From Casuarina equisetifolia (Eukaryota; Streptophyta; Magnoliopsida; Fagales; Casuarinaceae): a stretch of DNA of 64,000 bases. Of the stretch, positions 62,861 through 64,000 are shown piece after piece. The notes under the pieces are model-generated. The model was not told where the DNA came from. It ran no database searches and saw only the letters and a list, made by a program, of their open reading frames with translations. The position numbers and the translations under genes were made by a program. Numbering within the stretch: position 1 is the first letter of the stretch; every line of letters begins with the position of its first letter. The stretch spans positions 27,365,258 to 27,429,257 of the forward strand of contig CM052354.1 in NCBI GenBank assembly GCA_028551475.1, in the 5' to 3' direction.

Positions 62861-63689
62861 CTGCGAAAAATCGAAAGTGATGAGTCTGAAGGCTGGTTGG
62901 TTAAAGAATATACATATATAAGAATGCAGTAGGTTCCTTTTATTCTTTTATGGCAATATTAAATGGTCTTAGCTCTCTAACTCAACAATCTCTCTCCCAC
63001 TGGTTCCCTCATGAGGGGAAGGACCAGGGGTATTTATTCATCAAAACCAACTTCTTACAGCCCCGGGAAAACAATGCACAAGCAAAAGTAAGGTGAGGTT
63101 CACTACCAAAGGAGGTCAGACTACCTATTCTGTAGAAATTAACCATCGTATCATAGCACCTATTTCACAGTCACAGAAGCAATTGCATGTTTGGGAAAGT
63201 CGATTACTGCAGTGTTATGTCTATTATTTTTAAGGCTATGTCCCTGATTCCATGTGCATAGGTTGTTCTTTCTCTGTTGAGCCCTGGTCAAAGAACCTAA
63301 TAAAACTTTGTTGATGGAAGCATAAGGGAAGTTCTAAAAAAACAGGACTAACTGTGAATTCCAAACTATAGTTTATGAAGTTTCATGCTGAAACCTACCT
63401 ATTTCAACCTTAGTTAACAATTTACCAGAAAGATGATCGTTCTTTAACAGCAGAGATTACAATAATCACATTGACCCAAGTGCAACAAGTTGTTTGTACC
63501 ACAAGTTATGTTCTACCAAGAAAGAACGCTCTTTTTCTGATCTGAGAATGTATACAATAAGACTAGAGATCAGTTGTGTATCACTTACCAATTTTCACAT
63601 CCTGCACTAAACCAGGCAACCATTAGTTAAGTATAATGTTTATGTTTCTACAAGAACAGACTATCTTTTAGAATCAGTAGAATAGCAAA
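62861..63689. other. Spacer, nothing recognised
   Basis: No PDHB exon, peptide gene or LTR end is seen here. The left part may be PDHB intron. The right end meets another copy of the peptide promoter block at about 63690, so an array junction must lie inside. Confidence 0.4.
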
Positions 63690-64000
63690 CTAAAATCTGA
63701 TCATCCCTAATCTTGAATGGGGACTGAAGGAGAGAAGGTTTGAAAGAAACAAATAATATTTGGACTTCTTTGCAGGCGACTCATTTTTTTATTTTTTTTT
63801 GGGGGGAGGGGGGCTCTGAATGCAGAAACACACCGAAACAAACCCTATAGTCGACAATATTTTGTGTAAAGAAGTCGATACTAAGGACAGTGACGGGTTT
63901 CCAGGTGGTTGCTCTCCAAGTTTGACCAGGCAATAGGAGAGCAACAGGAGTTGGAGTGGCTACTATTTATCGGAATATCCTCATATCTTTTCCTCATAGC
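63690..64000 (+). promoter_or_regulatory. Promoter block of an eighth peptide gene, coding part beyond the edge
   Basis: tgatcatccctaatcttgaa through cctcatagc matches the block upstream of genes 2, 3, 5 and 6. W-box TTGACC at 63922-63927 and TATTTAT at 63964-63970. By alignment the ATG should fall two or three bases beyond the right edge. Confidence 0.75.

Overview
The window is nuclear DNA of a eudicot plant, probably woody; the species cannot be fixed from sequence alone. The grounds are plant-specific gene families (a UBC27-type E2 with a UBA domain, an IBS1/At1g54610-type CDK-like kinase, a plant Atos-like protein), GT-AG introns of plant size, AT-rich intergenic DNA and Ty1/copia, Ty3/gypsy and L1 elements.

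Left part (1-20 kb) is ordinary gene space. It holds the 5' coding half of an Atos-like gene (minus, leaves the window at the left edge), UBC27 (plus, five coding exons, 194 aa), a 43-codon membrane microprotein candidate (minus), a solo LTR (12448-13691), and a complete seven-exon CDK-like kinase of 568 aa (14342-19506).

From the 3' flank of the kinase to the right edge (19.5-64 kb) the window is a tandem array. Three units can be followed. Each starts in a copy of the kinase 3' flank, carries one to three two-exon genes for a small secreted-peptide-like precursor, and ends in the last intron of a mitochondrial pyruvate dehydrogenase E1-beta gene (PDHB). The same PDHB-intron/kinase-3'-flank junction occurs at 26831/26833 and 48963/48965, so the junction formed once and was multiplied. 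Seven peptide gene copies are visible (four look intact, three decayed), and the promoter of an eighth lies at the right edge. The precursors have an N-terminal signal peptide exon, a phase-1 intron, a conserved core (MEKLVYARDGKEFSRA then IGKQRIIFE) and a variable proline/histidine-rich tail. I cannot place them in a named peptide family. A WRKY-type W-box (TTGACC) about 70-85 nt upstream of the ATG is kept in all copies that retain the region. This array is the best candidate for an undescribed system.

The array has been inflated by insertions. A 13.1-kb Ty1/copia element (31274-44397) contains a solo LTR (31582-38973), which contains a full-length L1 LINE with intact ORF1 and ORF2 (about 32845-38947, 17-bp target duplication). 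A 6.2-kb Ty3/gypsy element (50929-57110) and a 2.5-kb gag-only copia-like element (58359-60848) lie further right. Paralogous array copies give empty-site comparisons for two of these insertions. A 5'-truncated PDHB pseudogene (61020-62860) follows, and another peptide-unit promoter starts at about 63690, so the array continues beyond the window.
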